Below are positions 33,399-44,599 of a stretch of 64,000 nucleotides of DNA, one piece after another; within the stretch, counting starts at the first letter, position 1; the number at the start of each line of letters is the position of its first letter. The position numbers and the translations under genes are program-made. Source of the DNA: Guadua angustifolia (Eukaryota; Streptophyta; Magnoliopsida; Poales; Poaceae); NCBI GenBank assembly GCA_036346375.1, contig CM070500.1, forward strand, positions 72,110,525-72,174,524. The letters are read 5' to 3'. Below the pieces are notes generated by a model, which saw nothing but the letters and a program-made list of their open reading frames with translations, was not told the DNA's origin and ran no database searches.

Positions 33399-34271
33399 CA
33401 GTGGCGGAGCCAGGATTTCAGCATAGGGGGGGCAATCCACCAATGATAAATCATACAATACTACGGCATGATATATATACGCATGCACATACTAACTTCC
33501 ATAGAGCATAAATAATAAAAAAATCAACATGAGCTGCACCATAAAATCATCTACTAATTAACTCCTACAGATATCAAAATGATGTAGCATACATGATATA
33601 TTTGGAGATCAAGAGACTTACATGATCACATATCTATTAGCTTGAATTTACCTCGACAAGGACCAGCTAGATCAAAAGCTTTGATTAGCTCAGAGAGGTA
33701 ATCTTTCTCGCCAATTCCTTCTCAATATAGATGATCATATAACCTCAGAAAATTATCTCCCATTTTATTCCTCAAACGGGTCTTGACAAGTTTTATAGCT
33801 GAAAAGGCTCTCTCGGTGGTTGCGCTTGATCTTGGAAGAGTCACCACTAATCTTAACAATCATCAACCATTGGATACAAGGAACTTCTACCCGCCTAACA
33901 AGTTCTTTTATCAAATCAAGAATCGATGGCAATGTGTTTAGCTCGATGGTTGCAAATATCAAGCTAAAAATGTGGAAGTTGGCACTCTAATCGGTCTCTT
34001 TCTTGATTAGAAAAATCAGCAGGATAGTATTTTTCTACCAAGGTGCATATCTTTGATATATCAAAGGTGTCAATTCTTGGATCCAAAGAAGCACAAAGTG
34101 ACAGAAGTTCTGTCGCTTGAGAGCTGAATCGATCTTCCAACTCAATTAGTTGTTGATCAACTGCCACATTAAACACATCTACTTGATAGGATTAATAAAA
34201 TTTTGGATGGATACTAATGGACTTACGGGAGGATTTGGGGGGCGGGCCTCGCCGCCTTCTCTCCGCCCCTG
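33399..34271 (-). mobile_element. hAT element, 873 bp, 8-bp target duplication
   Basis: The termini CAGTGGCGGAG and CTCCGCCCCTG are inverted. ATTACCCA flanks both sides (33391-33398 and 34272-34279), the canonical 8-bp hAT duplication. It carries a broken transposase remnant on the minus strand. The target is the repeated taattaccca phrase of the host Helitron. Confidence 0.9.
33600..34180 (-). pseudogene. hAT transposase C-terminal remnant (dimerisation region)
   Basis: Minus-strand reading gives VDQQLIELEDRFSSQATELL then SLDPRIDTFDISKI, and later TTERAFSAIKLVKTRLRNKM followed by GDNFL. The second phrase matches the hATC dimerisation motif (T(T/V)ER.FSA.K..KT.LRN.M.D..L). Several frameshifts and stops separate the pieces. 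The zinc-finger and catalytic parts are gone. Confidence 0.75.
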
Positions 34272-34389
34272 ATTACCCACCTTTACCACTGCTCTTTAAT
34301 TACTCACTTTTGCCACTATTAATTCTCTTTGCAAATAAACTTTTTGTCGTAAATTGAGTTTTCGTTGTAACGCACGGATAGATGACTAA

Positions 34390-35316
34390 TATATATATAT
34401 AATTTAACCGTGCATATACGCGAATGACGCTACTAATTAAAATGAGATGATGTGTCTGTTTTCGACCTTTTGTTGTTCTTGCCTTGCTTTCTCCACCAGC
34501 TTCTGTCCATCTCTAGTCCTCTACCACTCACACCATCGTGTTCAAAATCCCAACGAAAATAAAAATATTTGAAAATTTTCAAAAATACACATCATAACCG
34601 TCTGTGATGTGAAAATAAGATATTTTAACTGAATTTTAAGTTTTTTTGTCTAATATTTCTGTGTTTCTCGCTAAGATCTTAAAAATCCCGGTCTAAAAAA
34701 GATTTAAAATTTACTTTTTAAATTTCGTCCGAAATTCGAAATCTCGTCAGGATTTCAAATTTCGGTCACCTCTCATATACAATCCGAAATCGTGCATGTC
34801 CTATCTATATCCATACTCCTTACCGCGTTACTCGTCGAAATCTCAGATCTGCCGATTCAGCTGCAGACAGAAGACCGGTTCCGAGTCCGATTGATTTGCT
34901 GTTCGCAACATAATTTCTGAGTGACTAAGCACACCGGACGCCCCCGCGCATACATCGGGACTCGGCTGGCTGGCCAACATAAACGCGCCCATGTGCCTTT
35001 GCATTTCCGCCGAGGGCGACGGGGAGCCGCGAACTCGAACACAGTGACTCCATGTACTCACGCTCATGCTCCCAAGCCGCGGAAATGGCCCCCAAGCTGG
35101 CGAAAGCGACGCCCCGTGCTCGTGGTGCAGCGCAGAATAGCAACGCTTGTGCCCTAGGCTTGGCAGGTTCAATGGCCTGACTCCCTAGCATGAAGATCAG
35201 TTGATTGCGCCTGATGGAGACACGAAAAGAGCGGCTAAATCACATGGCTCAGAATTAGTCCATATAAATAACGTCAAGTTGTAGAAGTGAGAATCCGATT
35301 AATTCTGGTGTATTCA
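34390..35316. other. No supported gene; aaatttcg-type repeat and a GC-rich patch
   Basis: From 34570 to 34790 the text repeats aaatttcgtccg and gaaatctcg phrases like the block at 4420-5160. From about 34920 to 35170 the DNA is GC-rich with several short frames on both strands and no recognisable protein. Confidence 0.4.
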
Positions 35317-35505
35317 GGCTGTGTTTGGTAAAGTTTCAGCTCCATTAGATCTGTAGAGCTGGAGCTATGAGTACATTAAGAGTGTTTAGATGTATCATCT
35401 TGTTTATATTTTAGACCAAAAGTATAAACTTAGTTTACTTTATTTTAGCCTACAAGATTTAGATCTCAGATGAAATTAGGGTCCAAACTCTACCAAACAG
35501 ACCTT
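35317..35505. mobile_element. MITE related to the 8885-9115 element
   Basis: The ends are ggctgtgtttggta and taccaaacagacc. The interior shares gtacattaagagtgttta and atcatcttgttta with the 8.9-kb copy. The target duplication is not clear here. Confidence 0.6.
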
Positions 35506-35606
35506 TGAATGAGGCAAACCGATTACCGAGCGAGCGAACCCCCTTGTGTGAATATGAACTTCCAGTGGCGGTACCAGCAAACGTCCAAACCAAGAACGCC
35601 GATGTA

Positions 35607-37034
35607 TCTCTACTAATATAAATTTGCAGTTGATGACAGCGGTCCGTTCTTTCTAGCTCTCCTCCCCTGCCATATCTTCAATAATGACCGGTCATTATAG
35701 CTAATTATTCTTTCCTGATTTACAGCCAGCCATATGTCTCTAAATATGGTTGATTATTATAGCAAAATCCCTGATTATTGCTGGTAATTAATAGCCGGCC
35801 AATCATTCCTTTTGTACTCTATATATGATGTACAATTTTCACATAATCAACCAAGAGAATTCATTCAAGATCTTCCATGTCGTGCCGCTGCGGCGAATGA
35901 ATTCGACGAACTAATCAATAAGTGACGAACCGACGTACATGGTCACGAGGCGCAGGAGGCCGAGTGCCGCGGTCAGTAGTAATTGCGGCCAGAAGAACAG
36001 CTAGAGCGCGACGCCCACCGGGTGCCATGACCCCAGCGCCAGCCAGTTGGACGTGAACAAAGCGTACGACGCTTTAACGCGGTTGTCCGGCGATACTGGT
36101 GGGACATTATCAGCAGTAAGAGAGTCATTGGCATACCCCTTGGAGATAAATGGGTTGATCCAACTAAACGTCGTGAGAGAAAGGAACGACGTGACGGCGC
36201 ACAGCGTGGCAGGAGCCTTAGCGCTGGTGTTTTCTGGTTCACCTTCATGGGCTCCAACGTCATGGCTGGTGAAGCCAGTGATGGCTAGATACGCCAGAGG
36301 TATGGAGACAAGTAGGCTAGGGTCATCTGGGAAGAGCAGCGAACTGTTGGCGTAGCGAATCACCGTCGAAGCGGAGAAGAGCGCGGCGCCGAGGGCGGTG
36401 GCGATCTAGAAGATGCGGAAGTGCAAAGGCTGGGTGCGGCGGTGGCCCCTTTCTCCGAGGAGACTGACCACGCGGTCATGGCGTGCGCAACGAAGTGCAC
36501 GGCGAGGAAGGCGAACTCCACAGCGCGCCAGGGCATGCTCGGCAGGAGGAAGAACGCGAACGCGAGGAGGACGGCGGACGCCACGGCGAAGACGACGAAT
36601 GCCCCGAGTGTGACCGTGTAGCGGCCAGTGGTCCGAAATGGCGGTGGCTTCGGCAACAGCGCCTCGTGCTAGGGGGAAATCCCCGTGTCGCCCTTGCGAA
36701 GGCGGTGGATGACGAGGACGAGCGAGGCAACTAGGAAAATGAGGTCGATGGCGCCGAGGAGCGCGCGCTGCGGGCATGGCGAGAGAAAGAGGAACGCGAG
36801 CTGGTAATATAAATTGCAAAAAGGGATAAAAATGATTGATTTTTGAGATTGGTAATATATATTGCTATGTACAATATATTTGGTTTTAATTCATGCTGGA
36901 GAAGAAACCATAAAAACTTTTGTAATCGGGAGAAATAGATGTTTGATCTTGTAGCATAATTTTCTTTTATTGTTTGACCTTTATATTTCGTTACCAATTT
37001 TATTTTTAGTAGCAATGCACAGGCATTGATCTAG
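35607..37034 (+). mobile_element. Helitron, 1.4 kb, with a captured ABCC transporter fragment
   Basis: The 5' end TCTCTACTAATATAAATTTG follows A. The 3' end reads GCAATGCACAGGCATTGATC then TAG, before T. Both termini align with the larger Helitron at 18808-25418, so the two belong to one non-autonomous family. The interior is largely a minus-strand ABC transporter fragment. Confidence 0.8.
35937..36803 (-). pseudogene. ABCC (MRP-type) transporter N-terminal fragment captured by a Helitron
   Basis: Minus-strand pieces read PCPQRALLGAIDLIFLVASL, HRLRKGDTGISP, a stop, and RYTVTLGAFVVFAVASAVLL. After a frameshift they read SFLSLTTFSWINPFISKGYA, VPPVSPDNRVKASYALF, a stop, and LFFWPQLLLTAALGLLRLVT. 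The order (hydrophobic TMD0 helices, then TFSW.NP(F/L)I.KGY and the DVPP segment) is that of plant ABCC vacuolar conjugate pumps. At least two stops and one frameshift, and the lack of any nucleotide-binding domain, show it is a fragment. Transcription would run opposite to the Helitron. Confidence 0.85.
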
Positions 37035-37156
37035 TTTGTTATAACTTATAACTACTAAGGTCCTATTTGAAAAGCAAGAATATCACAAAGGTTTTATGCG
37101 AGCTTCACAAAAAAAAAGTTTAATTTCTGTATGAATCGTGAAGAATTGGTAACCTG

Positions 37157-38551
37157 TTAGCGCCAGAATTTAGTAAGGCATGACTAATTTGTCAGTCAAA
37201 GGGAAAAAAAGGATATTTCTGGCCAATATCGGTTAAAACAGAGAAAAGTTAAATTAAAGATTGGATTATGATCAATGTCGATTCAAAAATGGAATTTTAT
37301 CCATACAAAGGTCGATGTGCATCACGGTTGGTAACGTATTGGAAAAGTATACGATCGGCCTATATGCTATAAAAAGAAGACCAAAGACTAGCAGAAAAAA
37401 TGCATTCAATCAATCAAACAATTTGCATCTACTTTTATTTACTCTTTCCTGTCATCTAGGAGTAGCTTTTGTAATTTAGAGTCTCCCTTGTAATCCGATT
37501 TTGATCAATAAAGTTGCGCATCACTGATTGTTGATTTTCCTCGATTATGCCAGGTTTGGTTTTCTTCGATTTTCTGCGTTGTATATTAAAAAGCTATTTA
37601 TTTGTATATTAAATAATAAACCAAATTATTTGTATATTAAAAAGTTATTTATTACGTCACGCTGATTTCAACATGACATCAAAACCGAGATGAACCAATC
37701 GCAGCTTGACACGTGTCATAGGTGCATGGATCTGGTCCACAGACCTCCTCTGGTCCATCGTGGACTCGGTCCACGACCCCTCGATACTCGTGTCGACGCT
37801 TGGTGACACCCGTTTGGCTGCGACGCTACCCACGTCATGATTCCGGATGGCCAACGCGTGGCGAAATCGAGACTGCCTGCGACAGATCTAGCATCTACCC
37901 TATGGCAGAAACGTAGCACAATCTGGACCTTTCTCAACCGATCGGACGAATGTGAAGCTTGGTGGCAGAAGATGCGACGCAATGGCGGAGTTCCACCTGA
38001 GCTGAGGACGACAACCCGCGCGACGGTGTTCCGGTGCTCTTTTGACAAGATGATGGTGCGGATCTTGTTTGGCACAACGTGGCGAGTTCGAATCCAGTGC
38101 TAAAGCGGCGGAAGGAGGCTTAACGGCGACTAAGTCCAACGAAAACCACACCAGTCTTCAAGCTTTAGTCCAGCGAGATCGCAAGCTTCAACAGTGACTC
38201 CTCGGGCAATGATACGCGGCGCAGATTAAGCGGTTCGGGATGAGGAACCTCGGGAGGCTACCATCTCCTTAAATACCCTAGGTGTCCGTGCCCTACACGG
38301 CGAGGAGTTTGACATCGTTATGGCGGTGAAATCCATAGCCGCATCGGAGACAACAACCCACGTGTTGCCATGTGTCTGTGCCATTGGCCAGGATGAGGCT
38401 AGGGTTCCGATCCAATCCGACAATCTCGACCACACAAACCAAATCCGACGGTCGACACCTCAACATCGCACGTCGTTTGATTTTCTCCGATTTTGTTGCG
38501 CATCATCTTTTGGAAAAAACATCTACCTTTTCCATCTAATCAACCCTAACA
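37157..38551 (+). mobile_element. Probable degraded LTR
   Basis: The block starts TGTTAGCGCCAGAATTT. It contains a TATA-like ctataaaaagaag near 37367 and caataaag near 37506, and ends near ccctaaca. About 900 bp in the middle (37585-38475), flanked by two similar cgattttct phrases, looks like a later insertion. Some U5-like text, such as gatcaaatcggttggc just beyond 38660, resembles the 27.6-kb element. Confidence 0.35.
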
Positions 38552-38819
38552 GGTTGTTTAGACTTATCGTTAGTTTTGATTTAATCAACTTTGCGTAGCT
38601 GTTTAGATTTTTGCCGATTGTCACATTATATCGGCTTTGAGTGTATATTTTTCATCTATCTTGCCGATTGCAGATCAAATCGGTTGGCATGCTCGAACTT
38701 TATTGAACCCGGCATTCTCATGTGTTTAAGCCGGTCACTCCATCGTCGCATTTTTTTGGCGCAACACTTCCAAACACAACCTAGATAGTTCAGGAAAACC
38801 TTGGCATCGTCCCTTCTAC

Positions 38820-39316
38820 ATAGGGGTGGCAACGGGGCCATTCCCCGCCGGGGAGTGCCTTCCCGTCCCCGTCCCCGTGATCCAAAATTTTTCCCATTCC
38901 CATCCCTATCCCCATCCCCGTTCGGGTATCGGGGCCCCGTCGAGGACCCATCCCCGCGAAAATTTCATACAAGAGAAGAACTCTTATAGCCATTTTAACT
39001 CTAAAATCATATCAACAGACAAGAAAAAAAAGAATGCATGCATTAATTGAAGATTATGTTGTCCCGTTTATGAAAATGTGAATATGATGGGCTAGAGAAT
39101 ATGTTTGCAATCTAATAACTAAATTGGACTAAACTAAATTTGAATCCCCAACCAGGTCCCCGTGGGAAAAAAATTCCCCGTCCCCATCCCCGCCATCCCC
39201 GACGGGGGAATAATTTACCCCGTTTCCATCCCCGCGGGGGACGATTTCTTCTCATACCCGTCCCCTAATAGAGAATTCCCATGGGGATCGGGAACAGGTC
39301 CCCATTGCCATCCCTA
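38820..39316. mobile_element. hAT-like element rich in ccccgtcccc
   Basis: The ends ataggggtggcaacgg and ccccattgccatccctac are imperfect inverted repeats. Subterminal ccccgtccccg/cggggac motifs occur in both halves. No convincing 8-bp duplication is seen. A partial relative lies at 40319-40500. Confidence 0.55.
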
Positions 39317-40149
39317 CACACTGCCGCCAGGGGCCATATCTGGCTGCGCCAATGAAAGGGCGTGATCGCCCACCGCCGCCAAGTAGGGATGGCGATTTAC
39401 CATGGGTTTGGGTACCGTGGGTACCGACCCGATAAGAGTGGGTATGGGTAGCACTTTAGACCCACGGGTTTACGGGTTTGGGTACCCGATAAGCCCATAG
39501 GATGGGTGTGGGTGTCAATTTGTACCCATAGATACCCAATGGGTATCCTATGACATGTGGGCCTATTTTTTTAGAGGTATATTAGAAAAACAAACTCACG
39601 AACTACTTGGCTAAGTCGGCTCCTCCCTAATTCCCCTCGTCCCCGTCACCTCCCTCCCTTGCCCCATCGCTTTGATTGCTTGGCCTCCCTCCCTCGTCTT
39701 TGCCTCCTCACGGCGGGCCGCCTCCTCCCCGCCACGACTCCTCCCATCGGCTCCCTACGGTTCGGCACGTATAGTGCTCAAAAAAAGAGAGAGAAAGGAG
39801 ATGTGAAGAGATAGAAAGAGAGGGGGAGGAGCATGCGACTGCCGTAGCGCCCCCCACCTCTCTGCCTTCGCCCTTCGGTGCTCGCGCACAGATCTGTGCC
39901 CGTGGGTACCCATTGGGTATTGGGTACCCATTGGGTTTGGGTATGAGTACAGATCTGCACCATAAAGTTTAATGGGTTTGGGTAGACGGGACTTTGTTCG
40001 GGTTTGGGTTTGGGTTTGGGTTTAAGGCAGTGGTACCCGGAGGTACCCACCCGATTGCCATCCCTATCGCCAAGGCGCCATTTGGGCCAGGCCGCTATTT
40101 GGGCCAACTGTTCTGCGGCGGAGAGGGTACCCCGGTGCAAAGTACCCCG
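39317..40149. mobile_element. Decayed LTR end interrupted by a hAT element
   Basis: The outer parts 39317-39383 and 40067-40149 are remnants of the same LTR family as 46293-47088 and 52569-53519. The right part ends ggagagggtaccccggtgca then aagtaccccgaca, which parallels the LTR end at 53519. Positions that are CACGTG in the intact LTRs read catttg and tatttg here. Confidence 0.5.
39384..40066. mobile_element. hAT element, 683 bp, rich in gggtaccc/gggtttggg
   Basis: The termini TAGGGATGGCGA and TTGCCATCCCTA are inverted. The flanks CCGCCAAG (39376-39383) and TCGCCAAG (40067-40074) match at seven of eight bases, an aged hAT duplication. Gggtaccc and gggtttggg motifs fill the subterminal zones. 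No transposase is present. Confidence 0.75.
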
Positions 40150-40500
40150 ACAACAATTGTTGTCAACCAGTGAATGGATTAAAAATACAATCTTTTAAGT
40201 TCCAAGTTGAAAGCATATGAATATTCTTTCTTATACAACATAGAAAATAGTTCAACACAACAAAAATGAATAAATAAAAATATATTATCTTTGAATCTTA
40301 AAAATTTGGTTGACAAATATACATTTCGGGTCCCCGTCGAGGTCCCCGCGGGGAAAAATCCGCCTTGTCCCCGTCCCCGCCATCCCCGACGGGGAATGGA
40401 TTTCCCCATATCCATCCCCATGGGGAATAAAATCTCCTCATCCCCGCCCCCTAATAGGGAAATTCCCCATCGGGGAACAGGGAATGGGGCCTAGTATTGT
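40150..40500. repeat. Partial copy of the ccccgtcccc element
   Basis: From about 40319 the text (ccccgccatccccgacgggg, then cccctaatag) parallels 39150-39300. The left terminus is not found. Confidence 0.45.
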
Positions 40501-42068
40501 GTGTGACCTCTCTGTCATCTATTTCTAGCACCATCAACCAACTGATAGGTTTAAGAGTTATTTTACGGTACACTAAATTTAATTTGTACCGTTCATCCTT
40601 TTCGATCTAATGGATCAGATTTACTAGTGTTTATTTATACTTCCATTAGTAGTAAAATAGTAAAAATATCCTTAAAAAATCAATAATTAAATATAATTTT
40701 TACTATTTACTATATACTACCAGTGTAATATACCGTAAAATTTCTCTAAGTTTAATATCAAAAGTGAAAGAACGGTCAAGACTAGCACCCTTATGTCTTA
40801 TCTGCCGTGTAGTGATTTGAGCAGCAAATCCAACTAGGGAACATGGGAGTGCACATTGGCCAATTGCTAGCTGCCTATTATCTAGGGCTCGTTCATGTTC
40901 TCCAGTCACGGGTGATGCTGCCCATCAGCATCAAGCAACATGCTCGCTCGATCGATCGATTGGCTGTTTGTTCGATCGAACGCGGAGAATGGGCCCTACT
41001 TGGCGTACCAAAAAGAAAAGAAAACGAAGCCTAAAGAACTTGGCGTACAAAACAGGGCTGCTGATCAGGCAGCAAAATCATTTCGAGCTGTCGGCCAATT
41101 ACTCGTAACCAGAGAAAATGAGTATGTGAGGAGGGAGGAATCTCTCAGGGTATTGTCCTGCGTTGCATGTATCTTCGTGCAAAAGACGAGAAAGTTGGGT
41201 ACTGGTGCCTGCCTGGTAGCACCATGCCCTTTTTCTTTTCTTCGAGAGGGAATATGGAAGCAGCTGAGCTACTGTTTCACGCTTTCGCTCATAAAACCTG
41301 CTGCGCCGTCATGACCTTTATCTTTTTCCTTTCCCTTTTTCTCCCTCGAATCATTCTTAGAGGGTGTACAAATTTTTCATTCCAAAAGCTCGCGACAGTG
41401 TATGCAAAAATCCCACTTTGGCACGATCAACGAGTAAATGTCTGTGAGCCAATTGAGCACGATTTCACGGCATAGTGGTTTTCTGAATTCTACTGCCAAT
41501 GATCTCCCAATGAGTGCTCGTCGAACCTGTCAGAAAAGTTTTGTTCATGAGTGCAGCAATGCTGCGGTTTAGCTTTTGGCCTTCGATTTTATAGCTACTA
41601 CATGTTAGAATGATGCCTTGGTCAAATTTAGCCGGGTCGACCGGACGTACAAGATTGGTAGACCACTCAAAATGGAATCTGACGTTCTTTCTTGTTTACC
41701 GTCCTAAATTGAGTAGCATTCAAATGCAAAGCATGGCGGCGGGAGAACTCACCTCGGTAGATGTGGCAGAGAATGGAGAGCACCTGCACCGGTCATGTGG
41801 TGTAGCGCGACAGCGAAATAGGCTGATTCATTATCTTGTGTGTTTACTCGTTGATCGCGTTGACGTGGGATTCAGAATTGAGGGGCAGCTCATGGTGGGA
41901 TCAGAACTGGACAATTATTGTTGGGATTAGTGCTAGTGGCGCACAAGACATACATCTCGATCGAAGATCGCTAGTGACCACAGATAATTTAATCTTAGTC
42001 CAGAAAGAAAGTTGTTCTTATGCTCGGTTCACCATTGGCTTCACTAAATTAAAGAAAAGAACACTTAA
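40501..42068. other. No supported gene
   Basis: Several short frames occur, the longest 124 codons at 40940-41314, but none shows a domain or a splice context. This region is the downstream (3') side of the minus-strand peroxidase gene. Confidence 0.4.
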
Positions 42069-42204
42069 GGGTGCTTCCATGCTTTCTCTTTCAATACAAT
42101 TTACATAAATCTTGAAATAAATGAAGAGATAAGTAAACACCATCTACCTTTTATTTATATTTTAATATTTATGTAACTAAAAAAAAGAAAGCATGGAAGC
42201 ACCT
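42069..42204. mobile_element. Small MITE, about 136 bp
   Basis: The phrase gggtgcttccatgctttct at the left is mirrored by agaaagcatggaagcacct at the right. The interior is AT-rich with taaat runs. A target duplication is not certain. Confidence 0.65.
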
Positions 42205-42505
42205 CTCAAGAACACTAGTGGGAGCTAGATGTATCCAGCGGTCCAGCCTACATTTTGCTCTGAAGCAGAGGAAATAACCAACCACATTCTTTGATTAGAA
42301 CGGCAATGCGCGATGCACGCCAAGATGAACAAATCTTACACCTTGAACGATCGATCGGATCGAACAATTGAGAAACCAATATAGATCTGGGGACCTTGAT
42401 GACGGCGCACAATATATTTGATCCGCGCCGATGAAACGAGAAGAAGAAAAGAAGTACAAAAAAAAAAAAATCAAGAAAAATCTGTCGTGCTGCTCGATCG
42501 GGAGA

Positions 42506-44489
42506 TCAGGAGGTGTTGACGGCGCGGCACTGCTTCCTGATCTGCCCGTTGGTGCCGGTGAGCACGTCGACGCGGCCCATCTTCTTCATGGACATGGAGA
42601 ATGCGGCGTAGAACTTCGTCGGGTTGGCGAGGTCGGCCACCATCTGCGCGGCGGCGGCGTTCTGCGTGAGCGCGGCGTCGGAGGCGAGCACGCCCTGCTT
42701 CTTCTGCAGGTTGGTGTAGTAGTTGGCGTCGAACTTGAGCGGCGTGCCGCCGTCCAGGTCCACTGTCGACGACGACGGCGACGGGTTCGGGCAGGAGGAC
42801 ATGAGAATCTTGGCGTACGCCGAGTCCAGAAGCGGGTCGACGTTGGTGGCGTTGCCCTGGTACAGCCTTGGCGTGACGCTGGAGCAGCTGGCCTTGCCGA
42901 TGGTATGCGCACCCGAGAGCGCGACAAGGTCGGTGAGGTTGAGCCCCTTGGCGGCGAAGCTCTGCAGCAGGCCGTTGAAGCCTGCGAAGGGCGACGGCAG
43001 CGCGCCGGTGTTGTTGGCCAGCGACACGGTGCCGTCCCGCCGGCCGGTCTCCACCTGCCAGAGCGACGCCTTGAACTGGTACGACACGGCGTCGCGGGCG
43101 GCGAGAGCGACAATGTCCGCGCACGAGACCACCCCCGGGCACGCCTGCTCGAGCTGCGCCTTGATGGCATCGATCACCTCGTACCCTCCCACGGAGAGGT
43201 TCGGCCCCGCCGTCTTCTCGCTCTGCGCGTTGTCCAGCAGTATCGACGCGTCGCACCCCTGCAACAAACGGCGAGAGCCCGGACCGCTAAGTCAGAGCAC
43301 AAAAACCCACAGGCTACGGCGACAGTGTGTCAGTGATCCACGGCGTGCGTGCCGAGCAGCAACGACGACGTGCTCACGTGCGTTTGTTGTTCTTGGGTTT
43401 GAAATTTCGCGGTCGCAGAAAGGCCAAAGCTGGCGCCGTACCGGCGCGGCAGCTTTGATAGCTGTCGCGCGCCCATCCCATCGGCAGCTGGGCTCGGGGC
43501 GCGCATGTGAGCGGCCACGCATTGGGCGCCCAGAGAAAAACGACATGATTCGCTTTGCTTCCCCTGTACACTGTACTAGTCTAGTGTTTTCGCGTTTGTT
43601 TTTTTGCTTGTGTGTGTCGCTATGTACCGCTGCAGCGACCCGGTGGAAGGTGACGTAATGCTTACGTATACATAGAGGTACAGCAGAAAAAGTTGAATGT
43701 CCCTCTATTACCCATCTCCCGCGGTAAAATCTGCTTCAGCTCCCTTGGGCAGAAGCAGAAAGGACCTGTATCCTCTGTATGCCGGTTACTTCTTACGGCT
43801 CTTGCATGCATTCTGACTACCTAACCTTCTTGATTTAAGCATTTGATGGGAAATGCTTCCAATCGATGCCGTGGATAAATTGCATGCATTCTGACTACCC
43901 AGGCTTCTTGATTTAAGCACTTGATGGGAAATGCTTCCAATCGATGCTGTGGATAAATGTAGGATCAATGTAGCTAGCCAGGCCCAGAAATGGAGCTCCG
44001 CAGTTAATTTCTTGCAGAAAGAAGAAACGGCTGCGTCCATTTCTCGTCGGCCGGCTGGTGGACACCGTGCCGACAAAGTGAACGCAAATACACCTACGCG
44101 AAATCGTCCTCCTAACTAGTAGTCCAGTACCAACTGAACAGATTAAGCAAAGCATAGCCAATGGGGTCGCAAGGTGGTGGAGCTAGAGATGAGGAGGCGT
44201 AGGTAGCAGAGCAAGCGGCACGGACCTTGACGAAGCAGTCGTGGAAGTGGAGGCGGAGGAGCCTGGCGGGGAGGGCGGGGTTGGCGCCGACCATCTGCCA
44301 GGTGACGCTTCTGACGATGGAGTCCACGTTGGGGCAGCTCTGCTGGTAGAAGTTGTAGGCCAAGCCCGGGTTGCTCTCCAGGAGCCCCGCGCTGCCGCAG
44401 CTCACTAAATGACCGAGGACCAACACCCCCCACCACGCCACTGCCTCTGCCCCCGCTCGCCACCCTCCTCCCACTGATTGCATCCTCAT
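42506..44489 (-). CDS. Class III secretory peroxidase, two exons, 338 residues
   Basis: Exon 1 is 44489-44226 (88 residues) and exon 2 is 43258-42506 (250 residues plus TGA). The phase-0 intron (AAG|GTCCG...TTGCAG|GGG) falls at the conserved site between HDCFVK and GCDAS. A hydrophobic segment around residues 17-34 is a likely signal peptide. Catalytic Arg79 and distal His83 lie in RLLRLHFHDCF, and proximal His206 lies in LSGAHTIG. Eight cysteines (52, 85, 90, 128, 134, 213, then SSCPNP and RKQC) fit the four family disulphides. Asn-X-Ser/Thr sites include NNT, NLT and NAT. Such enzymes act in the wall or apoplast on H2O2 and phenolics, for example in lignification and defence. The exact family member is not assigned. 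Nothing is missing, so the gene looks functional. Confidence 0.95.
43802..43957. repeat. 78-bp tandem duplication in the peroxidase intron
   Basis: Copies 43802-43879 and 43880-43957 both read ttgcatgcattctgactacc ... cttgatttaagca ... gatgggaaatgcttcc, with a few differences. They lie wholly within the single intron of the peroxidase. Confidence 0.9.
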
Positions 44490-44590
44490 CTCTCGCCTCT
44501 CTTCTTAACCGACAACACTGATGGCTTGTGCTTGTGCTTGTTTTCGTGTTTGGTTATGACAGTATCATTAAGGAGGGGTGCTCGGTGCCG

Positions 44591-44599
44591 CCTTTTATA
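44591..44599 (-). promoter_or_regulatory. TATA box of the peroxidase gene
   Basis: The minus strand reads TATAAAAGG about 100 bases upstream of the peroxidase ATG at 44489. This is a normal distance for a TATA box plus a leader of about 70 bases. No competing TATA is seen nearer. Confidence 0.75.

Larger units (their letters stand above)
33258..34389 (+). mobile_element. Helitron, 1.1 kb, containing a nested hAT element
   Basis: The element starts TCTCTACTATATAAAG after A. It ends GTAACGCACGGATAGATG then ACTAA before T, matching the TC...CTRR rule with A/T insertion. Short tandem phrases ctgctctttaattacccat occur near its 5' end. Removing the nested hAT (33399-34271) leaves only about 260 bp with no coding. 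Confidence 0.65.

Noticed and set aside
40001..40025. Four gggttt units resembling an interstitial telomere repeat
   Set aside because: The unit is GGGTTT, not the plant TTTAGGG, and it is explained by the gggtttgggtaccc subterminal motifs of the hAT element.
42431..43658. Long plus-strand frames over the peroxidase
   Set aside because: They are antisense shadows of the GC-rich exon 2, with low-complexity Arg/Gly/Ala content and no domain.
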